In this document: positions 32,701 through 40,166 of the stretch, piece by piece | Position numbering within the stretch: the stretch's first letter is position 1 | Layout of the letters: each line of letters starts with the position of its first letter | IMG/VR virus record: IMGVR_UViG_3300009183_000135 | Location: 1-45,605 of that record | Reading direction: 5' to 3' (one strand) | DNA length: 45,605 nt | DNA from: a virus | Translations under genes and position numbers: made by a program | Notes under the pieces: model-generated | What the model was told of the DNA's origin: nothing | Databases searched by the model: none | Seen by the model: only the letters and a program-made list of their open reading frames with translations

Positions 32701-35700
32701 AACAGAAGGTTATGTTAGTCATATTAGACCAATAACTAACATAACAACAGAAACAACTACAACAATGTTAAACACTCCGTATCTGATAAATGCGATACAA
32801 AATGGTGTTTATAATTGGAGAAAAAAAGACAAATATCCTTATGTACAGGCAGCATACCTTTTCATAAATGCATTACCATTAGCAACCTTAAAAGAAAGGT
32901 ATAAAACAAATGGTGCGTCAGGTGATTTAGATTATATTGCATCTTGTTTTAAAAAGTTTGGGGCTATTCATAAAATTCCATATGCTTGGATGTTAAAGTT
33001 AGGTTCTATTTGGTTTAGATATAAAACCTACAAATCTACAGGTATTGATATTTTAGAAAGTGCTTGGAAAAATTTTGATTATAAAACAAACTTTGACCCT
33101 ATAACAAGTGCGGATACAAAAACATATTCGTTTAAATTTGATGGTGAAAAGAAAATTACATTACAAGAATATGGTAACAACATATCAAAAATACAAACAG
33201 GTTTTTATCCTAAAGTAATTAACGACTTTAATGTTTTTTATAATGGTTATGATTTATATAGTGGATATACCGACACTGAAATACAAACGAGTATTGATGG
33301 GGGTGTTAAAGTATATAATTTTACTGATTCAAATATTAACTCGTCATTACCAATAGGACTTGCTGGGTCTCAAAACTTCTCAACAATGCAAACTTGGTCT
33401 GTAATTTTACCTAACGGAATTCAAGATATATTGGCAAATCCTAACGCATGTTCACCAAACCAAAATACCACAAGTGAAAAATATTATATAGTACCTTCAT
33501 TTGGTTCACAAATTAACCAAGTAAATACTGAATGTTTAATTAATAATATACCTATATGTCCATTCTTAGATAATCCATCAATTTATAATGGTTCTGTTAG
33601 ATTATTGTGGAGTGCACCAAATTATGGTTATTTTAATAATGACCAAATAACTAAGCCAAAACCTGATTCATATGTTAATAAAATTTTAACAGGTAATACA
33701 AAACAATCGTCTTTTAAATTATTGATTGATGACGAATATTCTAATATTGAAGAAATATTTTCAGTTTTTGATAAAAGTATTTTAGATAAATTTGAACAGG
33801 AATTCTTAAACTTTAGTAAACCTGTTGCAGATATTGATTTAGGTCCGCAAGTTGTTGTTCCAATCGGGGCTTCTCCTGTTGACAATAATGCAATCTTTAA
33901 AAACTTCCAATACTTATTTAGAAGTTTGATGTCGGTTAATGGAAATAATGGATTATCAACTGGTGATTATTTTAAAACACTTGGTAATACTCAATTAACC
34001 TCATTTTCTAATACAATAAAATCATTCTTAGAATATGATGTTGTGTTAAAATATGGTAACCCCGCAAATTATAAAAGAAGAGTTGTTGATTCATTCTTAG
34101 CTTATAATGGAGGTACTAATACAATTACAGACCCAATACAATTTAATCCTTATGTTAAAAATACATTACCATCATTAAACGGTATTGTGACTTTATCTCA
34201 ATCAAAAGCGGCATTCCCAAATGAATGGTTGGCTTTAGAAACAGAAGTAGGGTTTTCAACAATTACAAATCTAAAATATACAGACCAAGGTTCTTATATT
34301 ACAGATTTCTTTATTGATAATAATATTCAATTTACGGTTGATAATATTGTGTTGTGTTCACAATTAATTAAACAATACGCCACTCAAAAATTATATACAC
34401 CAACGATTGATAGTACTGAGTTTAAAACCAGACTTCAAACATATTTTAATGGTACAACAGAACTTCAAAATATATTCTTAAACCAAATATTAACAAAAAT
34501 TAGATTGGAACTTCCTGACCAACAAGAACTTCCTGAAAAAACAATTCAGAGTGTCATTGATGGTCAACAAAGTAAAGTTGAAAATTATGAGATGTTTAAA
34601 GCTTTAAACGACAAGTGGATTGCTGGTGGTGACTTTACAACCAAAACATTATTTGAGGATATTTTATTTTTAGATAGAGCATCAAGAAATATTGGAGATA
34701 CTATTATCATTGACATATTTGCGTTAAAAGAAACTTTATTAGGGAATAAAACAGTTGAAGAAAGTTCTCTTAATATGGACATGAGTGTTTTTACATTCAT
34801 GAGTGGTTTATTAATTAAAAATAAATTTAATGTAATGCCATTACCCGCGTATGTTAACTTCTATAATGTACAAGACGCGGATGGTACTGTTTTATCTCAA
34901 ACCGCTGAAGGTTCATTACAATTTGCCGACAACATGTGGGGTACATTTTTAGATGTTGATTACAGAAAATCTGGCCCTAAAATGATTTGTTTCTATGCGG
35001 GACTCCCATCCGCTTATTTAGATTTACCTAAAGGAAATTCTAGATTTAGAGATGATGCATTTGAGATGAGAAGAGCATCCGAAAACCCATTAATTGAAAA
35101 CCAAATTGGTAAAAAAGATTGGGCATTATCTAACAGATGTGTAGGTTTTAATGTGGATATTGGTATTAGAAATCAAAACATTTTTTATTCGTTTAATGTA
35201 TCAATGGATAGTGGTAAAGCGACTTCAGAATCTATTAACACGCAATTGAATATGGTTAATCAAGCTTCAGGTAGAAATGTTGCAACACAAAATGTTGGAC
35301 TTTATAATTTATATAAACAAAGAAGTTATCAATGTAATGTTGTTTGTTTAGGTAACGCATTATTACAACCAACAATGTATTTTAACCTTAGACATGTACC
35401 AATGTTTAATGGACCATATATGATTACTGAGGTTAAACACTCAATAAGTGCGGGACAATTCCAAACATCATTTAACGGTATTAGACAAGGAATTTATGAT
35501 TTACCGTCAATTGACAATTACTTACAAAGTATTAATCAAAACTTATTATCACAAATTGAAAGTGTTATTAATAAAAAAGATAATGTCACTGGTAAAGCAA
35601 TAACTAATGTTAATAAATCTGCATTGTTAACACAACAAGGTGATAACACGGCAGCCGCAACAAATACTTGTACAAATAATTTAGATTCAAATTATAGTAC

Positions 35701-37132
35701 ATGGGGTGATTTTGTTAAATCAGAAACAATATCTTTAACACCTTCAGAACTTGTTACTGAAATACAAAAAAAGACAACCAATACTAACTTACAAGTTCTT
35801 ATTTATATTTTATGTTATGTTAAAACATTTAATAAAGATAAATTCTACGGTTATAACAATAATTTTGCAAATGTTGCCTTAAATGTTTATTACGGAGCTG
35901 CAACAAAATATTTTATTCAAAAACAATCATCTTGTGTTAATATTCCAAATTCAACAGGAACTCCAACATCTCAACCAATTGCAAACTTTAAAGACATTGG
36001 TTCGTTTATTGATTTCATGATTGCAAGATTAACTCCAAACCTTAATAGAATTTATTACGGAGAGAATGGAAATGCTCCTTTAGGTATTTCAAAATATTAT
36101 GTTTGTTATTGGCCTAAGGCGGATGTCGCGGAATCTTATTATGATTCAAATTTAGACCAATATAAAAAATTAGAAAAAACATTAAAAGATGCATATAAAT
36201 CTGCGGGAGACGCTCAATTAAATACAGAGTCTGCAAAATCAATTAGAACTGCAGACCAAACTCAAAAACAAAAAATAGCAAACATATATGCGGGAGTTAC
36301 AGGTGCTACAAATAATATTAATACAACAACAACAGTTGTTACTACATGTCCTCCACCAACTATAACATCTTTTTCACCATTAACAGGTGTAACGGGAACA
36401 ATACTTACTATTTCTGGTAAACATCTGGACACTATAACAGGTATAACAATTAATAATGTTACAACAACTACAGGAATTACAATTAACAACCCAACAAATA
36501 TTGTTGTTTTAGTTCCGTTTAGTAATACAAATGTATCACAAAATAATACAATAACAGTTAAGACTGAAAATGGTAATGCTGTTAGTACAACAAACTTTAC
36601 ATACAATCCAAATCAAACATCACCCGCACAACCTACAGTAATACCTGGCTCTCCACCAAATGTTAATTCAAACCCACAACAAACGGGGCCAATTGTTTTA
36701 ACCGCAAATACCACATATAACTTAGTTGGTAGTGCAATGAATATGTATGTTGGAATAAATCCTGCTTCAGGTACTTGGAATATTACTAAACAATATACTG
36801 AATGGACTTGGAAGGCAGTTAAATTAGTACCTGGACCTAATAACACATTTGTTGAAGAAGTTGTTGGAAGTGGTGATTACAGTAGAGAACTTGAAGATTA
36901 TGTTAGTAATGATAAACAATATTTTAATATAACTGCATTAGGTATATTAGATATTGTAAAACAAGATATTGATAATGATGAAGAATATAATAAAATAAAT
37001 AAAATTTATAACAAAATATCATTAATGGCAACATCACCTAATAAGTATGTTAAATTCAATACGACTAATAATCCTAATGATGTAATACCTGATGCATACC
37101 AAACATTCCCATTCACGATTAAGTTAAGTTAA
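29771..37132 (+). CDS. Giant baseplate hub protein with C-terminal IPT/TIG-like domain
   Basis: 2453 residues, the largest gene here. The N-terminal ~250 residues contain FNLPYCPFYLTLKGYYGQA and YQVTLEFIGYKFNILNEIS, which look like a hub ring domain. Near 1800-1920 lies QPTMYFNLRHVPMFNGPYMI and TEVKHSISAGQFQTSFNGIR, the pattern of hub proteins that lead to the spike. The next part, ~1960-2140, with LQVLIYILCYVKTF, FYGYNNNFANV and YYVCYWPKAD, may be an unrecognised cell-wall domain. A Cys-Pro linker leads to a domain at ~2195-2280 (PPPTITSFSPLTGVTGT, LTISGKHL) of the IPT/TIG type, then a Pro-rich linker and a final beta domain. No T4 gp5 lysozyme motif is obvious. The size suggests fusion of several T4 hub and wedge functions. 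Confidence 0.65.
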   Translation: MAGNTPGDNSGNILVEFDYNNIIVVDPNKTIDAFGNIRERLVDHEKLVMYANLEAEVVPRTKLSVGGSPEDRIRIVSVAKMNFLRPTEGTNLTTGYYDELTGKNSVNGLGDNQLNIQNIDPNDGTKPYQKVTVNNPGNTSTDNGLLGITNINVTTNTSFIPTVTMELEDIQGRALFQLGDNSPYAAFFNLPYCPFYLTLKGYYGQAVKYQLNLKTFNARFNSFSGNYQVTLEFIGYKFNILNEISMGHLLAAPHMYSTRFDISKSTTSSEAPNKNVESGTKQTGAISKESTNSSNNVVTQIVSEKGYQKVVEVYSEYKAKGLIAPDFPEITFAQLMNKLETFEQTVINSYTKVDVEPLTNIRTYKETLQNYYNDVYGGEKSWFNTYLNPKPIVLKDKSYVFTFKDNILKDPTAKQSAKTLLSGYTTEYNKLLAENPTLGLTGPSPVKNSITNDTMLINVVLDDIDLEKTTVEQLGILSPTTADTNSVKIYLEGVLKPTMEKLATDDTNKSGNLVFSPLFTFATTTGAFNGTPRFEELIRQMEAEANRQLTQYETALTADFAKKIEDTTIGFGFKPTVRNICAVIMASAEAFIRLLDDTHTTAWNVKYDPVRKSAILDNTSSAPGTDTRDNLNISQKSLNENQGLSTAQIPVYPWPQFFVETPNDKKGRFQLKYIADPSVVNLTKGYLYDKWPEVEFVEEYMRGLTQKFNPPIAAVPTDSQSTTNIINLNAIEYPSTGIAYLNKEEIKFFYEIWERQFLTANYNGFIRANSNQLNQLTNLVLSSETSNIVTSLGVSSPYLTLKLKNYNLTAENYKASLENFSNQGTGRAYQEFIRDFYVTPYIKNITENSFNILSIGDLGKEPQLSTKSEALEQLVKSASNTPLIIDTYPFTNPTWVSGNMSLSDSSSRDSVYNTTNVLKVFKPRTVISNFESVYDYTTNRPVTNFSYLKVSNPTTEIVATNLTVFYDTRKNPEIFIPTEGYVSHIRPITNITTETTTTMLNTPYLINAIQNGVYNWRKKDKYPYVQAAYLFINALPLATLKERYKTNGASGDLDYIASCFKKFGAIHKIPYAWMLKLGSIWFRYKTYKSTGIDILESAWKNFDYKTNFDPITSADTKTYSFKFDGEKKITLQEYGNNISKIQTGFYPKVINDFNVFYNGYDLYSGYTDTEIQTSIDGGVKVYNFTDSNINSSLPIGLAGSQNFSTMQTWSVILPNGIQDILANPNACSPNQNTTSEKYYIVPSFGSQINQVNTECLINNIPICPFLDNPSIYNGSVRLLWSAPNYGYFNNDQITKPKPDSYVNKILTGNTKQSSFKLLIDDEYSNIEEIFSVFDKSILDKFEQEFLNFSKPVADIDLGPQVVVPIGASPVDNNAIFKNFQYLFRSLMSVNGNNGLSTGDYFKTLGNTQLTSFSNTIKSFLEYDVVLKYGNPANYKRRVVDSFLAYNGGTNTITDPIQFNPYVKNTLPSLNGIVTLSQSKAAFPNEWLALETEVGFSTITNLKYTDQGSYITDFFIDNNIQFTVDNIVLCSQLIKQYATQKLYTPTIDSTEFKTRLQTYFNGTTELQNIFLNQILTKIRLELPDQQELPEKTIQSVIDGQQSKVENYEMFKALNDKWIAGGDFTTKTLFEDILFLDRASRNIGDTIIIDIFALKETLLGNKTVEESSLNMDMSVFTFMSGLLIKNKFNVMPLPAYVNFYNVQDADGTVLSQTAEGSLQFADNMWGTFLDVDYRKSGPKMICFYAGLPSAYLDLPKGNSRFRDDAFEMRRASENPLIENQIGKKDWALSNRCVGFNVDIGIRNQNIFYSFNVSMDSGKATSESINTQLNMVNQASGRNVATQNVGLYNLYKQRSYQCNVVCLGNALLQPTMYFNLRHVPMFNGPYMITEVKHSISAGQFQTSFNGIRQGIYDLPSIDNYLQSINQNLLSQIESVINKKDNVTGKAITNVNKSALLTQQGDNTAAATNTCTNNLDSNYSTWGDFVKSETISLTPSELVTEIQKKTTNTNLQVLIYILCYVKTFNKDKFYGYNNNFANVALNVYYGAATKYFIQKQSSCVNIPNSTGTPTSQPIANFKDIGSFIDFMIARLTPNLNRIYYGENGNAPLGISKYYVCYWPKADVAESYYDSNLDQYKKLEKTLKDAYKSAGDAQLNTESAKSIRTADQTQKQKIANIYAGVTGATNNINTTTTVVTTCPPPTITSFSPLTGVTGTILTISGKHLDTITGITINNVTTTTGITINNPTNIVVLVPFSNTNVSQNNTITVKTENGNAVSTTNFTYNPNQTSPAQPTVIPGSPPNVNSNPQQTGPIVLTANTTYNLVGSAMNMYVGINPASGTWNITKQYTEWTWKAVKLVPGPNNTFVEEVVGSGDYSRELEDYVSNDKQYFNITALGILDIVKQDIDNDEEYNKINKIYNKISLMATSPNKYVKFNTTNNPNDVIPDAYQTFPFTIKLS

Positions 37133-37150
37133 CTTAAGTCATAAACAATA

Positions 37151-37158
37151 TATTTATA
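37151..37158 (+). promoter_or_regulatory. TATTTATA late-promoter-like element
   Basis: TATTTATA, 13 nt before the ATG at 37172. Confidence 0.45.
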
Positions 37159-37171
37159 TAGAAACATAATT

Positions 37172-37396
37172 ATGGACATTAAATCAGCATTAGATAACTA
37201 CCTTGGTAAATCAACTAGATTTTCGCAAGAAGATAACGGTGACGGAACTAAACAAGTTTGTGACCTAGATACGGGAGATTGTTATACTGTAAGAGAAAGA
37301 GACGGTCTTATTGAAAGAGCTGGACACCAAACAACTGCCAACAGAAAAGTTAGAGTTGAAACCTCTAAAGGTATAAAACAATTATTAAACGGATAA
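37172..37396 (+). CDS. Small protein of unknown function
   Basis: 74 residues: MDIKSALDNYLGKSTRF, then a CDLDTGDCYTV segment with two cysteines 7 residues apart, then a basic C-terminus (TTANRKVRVETSKGIKQLL). It has its own promoter-like element and is followed at 4 nt by the next gene. I recognise no family. Confidence 0.6.
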   Translation: MDIKSALDNYLGKSTRFSQEDNGDGTKQVCDLDTGDCYTVRERDGLIERAGHQTTANRKVRVETSKGIKQLLNG

Positions 37397-37400
37397 CCAA

Positions 37401-38087
37401 ATGACTTTAGATAAAAAAATACTAAGTGAAATTAAAAGATACAACAGTATCAACAAATACATTTCAGAACAAGCTGCAGAACCAGCTCCTGATGATTTAA
37501 CGGCATTGGCACCTGATGCGGGGGCAGCGCCTCCACCACCACCTGCAGATGCTACGGCAACTCCACCTGAAGCGCCAGCGGCGGAACCAGGAGGAGCTCC
37601 AACACCAATTGATGTTGAAAATGACCCTGATATTGAAAAAATAGATGGTGAAGGTAAATCTGAAGAAAAGAAAGACGGTGAAGAAAATGATAGTGAAGAA
37701 CTTGAAGTAACTGACTTAGTTGATTCCCAAAAAAACATTGAGAAAAAACAAGATGATTATTTTGAAAACTTGTTTGGTCAATTAACTAAATTAGAATCAA
37801 GATTGGGAGAGATGGATGCGATTATGAATAAGCTTAACGCTCTTGAAAACAAAATTGAAAAATACAGAGAAAAAACCCCTGAAGAAAAATTAGAACTAAG
37901 AAGTTACGATTCATATCCTTTTAATCAAAAATTATCACAATTTTTTGATGATAAAAAAGATGAGATGGAAAAAACGGGAAAAAATGATTATGTTTTAACC
38001 CCTGATGATGTAACAGACATTAATGTTAGTGATATTAAGAGTTCTTTCCAAGGAAATGGATTCAAAGACGAATTTGATTATAAATAA
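37401..38087 (+). CDS. Acidic coiled-coil protein with an Ala/Pro-rich segment
   Basis: 228 residues. After a basic N-terminal helix (LDKKILSEIKRYNSINKYI), residues ~25-70 are almost only Ala, Pro, Gly, Asp and Glu (APDAGAAPPPPPADATATPP). Next come a very acidic Lys/Glu stretch and a coiled coil near 120-155 (LTKLESRLGEMDAIMNKLNA, LENKIEKYREKT). The C-terminal ~70 residues are a small charged domain. The Ala/Pro segment is far richer in G+C than its surroundings. Composition resembles scaffold or core proteins of phage heads, but the gene lies at the end of the tail module, so a structural or assembly role is only a guess. Confidence 0.6.
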   Translation: MTLDKKILSEIKRYNSINKYISEQAAEPAPDDLTALAPDAGAAPPPPPADATATPPEAPAAEPGGAPTPIDVENDPDIEKIDGEGKSEEKKDGEENDSEELEVTDLVDSQKNIEKKQDDYFENLFGQLTKLESRLGEMDAIMNKLNALENKIEKYREKTPEEKLELRSYDSYPFNQKLSQFFDDKKDEMEKTGKNDYVLTPDDVTDINVSDIKSSFQGNGFKDEFDYK

Positions 38088-38107
38088 TATTCTAAAACAT
38101 ATTAATG

Positions 38108-38134
38108 AAGGTCACCCAAAAGGTGACCTTTTTT
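38108..38134 (+). terminator. Rho-independent terminator closing the late module
   Basis: AAGGTCACC (38108-38116) pairs with GGTGACCTT (38122-38130) around CAAAA, followed by TTTT. It separates the structural region from the replication region just before a host-type promoter. Confidence 0.88.
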
Positions 38135-38135
38135 A

Positions 38136-38167
38136 TTTGACAAATGATACAAACTATACTATATTTG
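38136..38167 (+). promoter_or_regulatory. Bacteroidota-type (and sigma70-like) promoter of the gp32 gene
   Basis: TTTG at 38136-38139 and TATATTTG at 38160-38167 are 20 nt apart, matching the Bacteroidota promoter form TTTG-N19-21-TAnnTTTG. The same bases also give TTGACA (38137-38142)-N17-TATATT (38160-38165), a near-perfect sigma70 form. Transcription would start ~30 nt before the gp32 ATG. This is the clearest host-type promoter in the window. Confidence 0.75.
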
Positions 38168-38201
38168 TAAGACAACTTAACAATTTAAAATAAAGAAAAA
38201 C

Positions 38202-39062
38202 ATGATGAGTTCATTAGACGCCGTATTGGCACAGTACGAAAAAGCACAACAAGGGGGCGGGGCCCAAAGTAAAATGTCGCAAGACGAAAGAATGAAAAAG
38301 TATTTCGCTTTAATCCTTGGGGATAAAGAGAAATCAGGACAGAGAAGAGTAAGAATTCTTCCAACACAAGATGGTAGTTCACCATTTAAAGAAGCTTGGT
38401 ACCACGAAATTCAAGTTGGTGGTCAATGGCAAAAATTCTATGACCCAGGAAAGAACGACAATGAGCGTTCCCCTTTAAATGAGGTTTATGAAGAATTGAT
38501 GTCAACAGGTAAAGAATCTGATAAAGAGTTGGCGAAACAATACAAGTCTCGTAAATTCTATATCGTAAAAGTTATTGACAGAGACCGAGAAGAAGACGGC
38601 CCAAAATTTTGGAGATTTAAACACAATTACAAGAACGATGGTATCTTGGACAAAATCATTCCAATTTGGAGAAACAAAGGTGACATCACTGACCCTGAAA
38701 AAGGACGTGACCTTATCATTGAATTGACAAAATCTAAAACACCTGCAGGTAAAGAATACACAAGTGTATCTACAATTATGTATGACGACCCAACAGCAAT
38801 ACACGAAGAAAAAGTTCAAGGTGATTCTTGGATTAATGATGAATTGACTTGGTTAGATGTATATTCTAAAAAACCTGTTGACTATCTTGAGGCAATCGCT
38901 CGTGGAGAAACTCCAAAATGGGATAGTGAAAAAGGTGGGTACGTTTATTTAAACGATACTGAATCTACAACATCTATGGGTGGAGCAAAAAAAGATGAAG
39001 CAAAGGCACCTATCGTTGACCCCCAAGCAAATGACGAGGTTGACACTGAATTACCTTTCTAA
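38202..39062 (+). CDS. gp32: Single-stranded DNA-binding protein (gp32-like)
   Basis: 286 residues. The core (KYFALILGDKEKSGQRRVRI, FYIVKVIDRDREEDGPKFWRF, KYTSVSTIMYDDP-like strands) fits the T4 gp32 family. It coats single-stranded DNA during replication and recombination, working with the UvsX encoded next. It has no cysteine at all, so the zinc site of T4 gp32 is absent. The last residues, EVDTELPF, resemble the acidic DDDIPF tip by which bacterial SSBs recruit partners. Two adjacent ATGs (38202 and 38205) are possible starts. It has a strong host-type promoter and an A-rich leader. Confidence 0.88.
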   Translation: MMSSLDAVLAQYEKAQQGGGAQSKMSQDERMKKYFALILGDKEKSGQRRVRILPTQDGSSPFKEAWYHEIQVGGQWQKFYDPGKNDNERSPLNEVYEELMSTGKESDKELAKQYKSRKFYIVKVIDRDREEDGPKFWRFKHNYKNDGILDKIIPIWRNKGDITDPEKGRDLIIELTKSKTPAGKEYTSVSTIMYDDPTAIHEEKVQGDSWINDELTWLDVYSKKPVDYLEAIARGETPKWDSEKGGYVYLNDTESTTSMGGAKKDEAKAPIVDPQANDEVDTELPF

Positions 39063-39075
39063 TAAAACAAAACAC

Positions 39076-39111
39076 ATCATGTATGGTATCTTGTATGGTA
39101 CCATGCATGAT
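39076..39111 (+). promoter_or_regulatory. 13-bp hairpin between the gp32 and uvsX genes
   Basis: ATCATGTATGGTA (39076-39088) pairs with TACCATGCATGAT (39099-39111), one G-U pair, loop of 10 nt. There is no T-run after it, and an ATTTATA stretch follows just before the uvsX ATG at 39127. It could be a partial terminator, an RNase site separating the two messages, or an operator. Confidence 0.5.
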
Positions 39112-39126
39112 TAATTTATATCATAT

Positions 39127-40131
39127 ATGGCAATAAAGAAAAACGATTTCAGCGCAGTTAAGAAGAAATTCTCAACCTCCGCAAAATACAAACCCCAAAG
39201 ATTTTTTGACTTAGGACAAGATTTCTTAGATGCGGTTGGATTACCTGGTCCTGCTATAGGACATTTGAATATGTTCTTGGGTCACTCAGATACAGGAAAA
39301 ACTACAGCATTGGTTAAAACTGCCGTTGATGCTCAGAAAAAAGGTATTCTACCTGTGTTCATTATTACCGAACAAAAATGGTCTTTTGAACATGCGAAAC
39401 TTATGGGTTTTGAATGTGAAGAAGTTGTTGATGAATCAACAGGTGAAGTTGATTGGGATGGTTTTTACATCTTTAATAATGACTTTGACTACATTGAGCA
39501 AATTACGGACTACATCAATAGTTTGTTAGATGCGCAAGAAAAAGGTGAGTTAGATTATAGTTTATTATTCTTATGGGATTCTGTTGGTTCAGTTCCTTGT
39601 AAGATGACTTACGAAGGTAAGGGTGGTAAACAACACAATGCATCTACGTTAGCAGACAAAATTGGTATGGGTATCAACCAACGTATTTCAGGTTCTCGTA
39701 AAGCGGATTCAAAATATGAAAACACATTGGTTATTGTTAACCAACCTTGGGTTGAGTTACCTGACAATCCATTCGGTCAACCAAAAATTAAAGCAAAAGG
39801 AGGAGAGGCCATTTGGTTAAACTCATCATTGGTATTTTTATTTGGTAACCAAAAAGGTGCGGGAACAAACAAGATTACCGCAACAAAAGATAAGAGAAGT
39901 GTAAAGTTTGCAATTAGAACTAAAGTTTCCGTAATGAAAAACCACATCAATGGGTTAGGTTACGAAGATGGAAAGATAATTGTAACACCACACGGTTTCT
40001 TAGCAGGAAAAGAAGCGTCAGAAGAGAAGGTGTCTATTGAATCATACAAAAAAGAATATGCTGACTATTGGAAAGATATTCTTGGTGTTACTTCATTGGA
40101 TTTTGACTTAAAAGAAGAAAAAGAAGATTAG
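39127..40131 (+). CDS. uvsX: UvsX/RecA-like recombinase
   Basis: 334 residues, smaller than T4 UvsX (391). Walker A is GHSDTGKT (52-59) and Walker B is LLFLWDSVGSVP. The segment NTLVIVNQPWVELP is the RecA-type sensor region. It forms the recombinase filament for strand exchange and recombination-dependent replication, together with the gp32-like SSB encoded upstream. The C-terminus is acidic (DLKEEKED). It starts 64 nt after the gp32 gene. Confidence 0.9.
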   Translation: MAIKKNDFSAVKKKFSTSAKYKPQRFFDLGQDFLDAVGLPGPAIGHLNMFLGHSDTGKTTALVKTAVDAQKKGILPVFIITEQKWSFEHAKLMGFECEEVVDESTGEVDWDGFYIFNNDFDYIEQITDYINSLLDAQEKGELDYSLLFLWDSVGSVPCKMTYEGKGGKQHNASTLADKIGMGINQRISGSRKADSKYENTLVIVNQPWVELPDNPFGQPKIKAKGGEAIWLNSSLVFLFGNQKGAGTNKITATKDKRSVKFAIRTKVSVMKNHINGLGYEDGKIIVTPHGFLAGKEASEEKVSIESYKKEYADYWKDILGVTSLDFDLKEEKED

Positions 40132-40150
40132 TATATTGTTTCACATTTTA

Positions 40151-40166
40151 AATCACAATCGTGATT
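40151..40166 (+). promoter_or_regulatory. Hairpin enclosing the GTG start of the exonuclease gene
   Basis: AATCAC (40151-40156) pairs with GTGATT (40161-40166), loop AATC. The start codon GTG (40161-40163) is in the stem, so the fold would hinder initiation and couple it to translation or RNA remodelling from upstream. Confidence 0.45.

Noticed and set aside
36262-36606. Antisense open frame of 114 codons with Val-rich sequence opposite the TIG-like domain
   Set aside because: The Val-rich product results from reading Thr/Asn codons backwards; no promoter element or family signature.
29771-37132. Assembly error joining several genes into one 7.3-kb frame
   Set aside because: The frame is continuous with uniform codon use and recognisable hub-like parts at both ends; giant hub proteins occur in large phages. 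Only reads could settle it, so it is kept as one gene.
37385-37738. Antisense open frame of 117 codons over the Ala/Pro-rich gene
   Set aside because: The frame is kept open by the GC-rich repeats. Ser/Gly/Ala-rich sequence without a fold pattern; the sense gene has an operon context.
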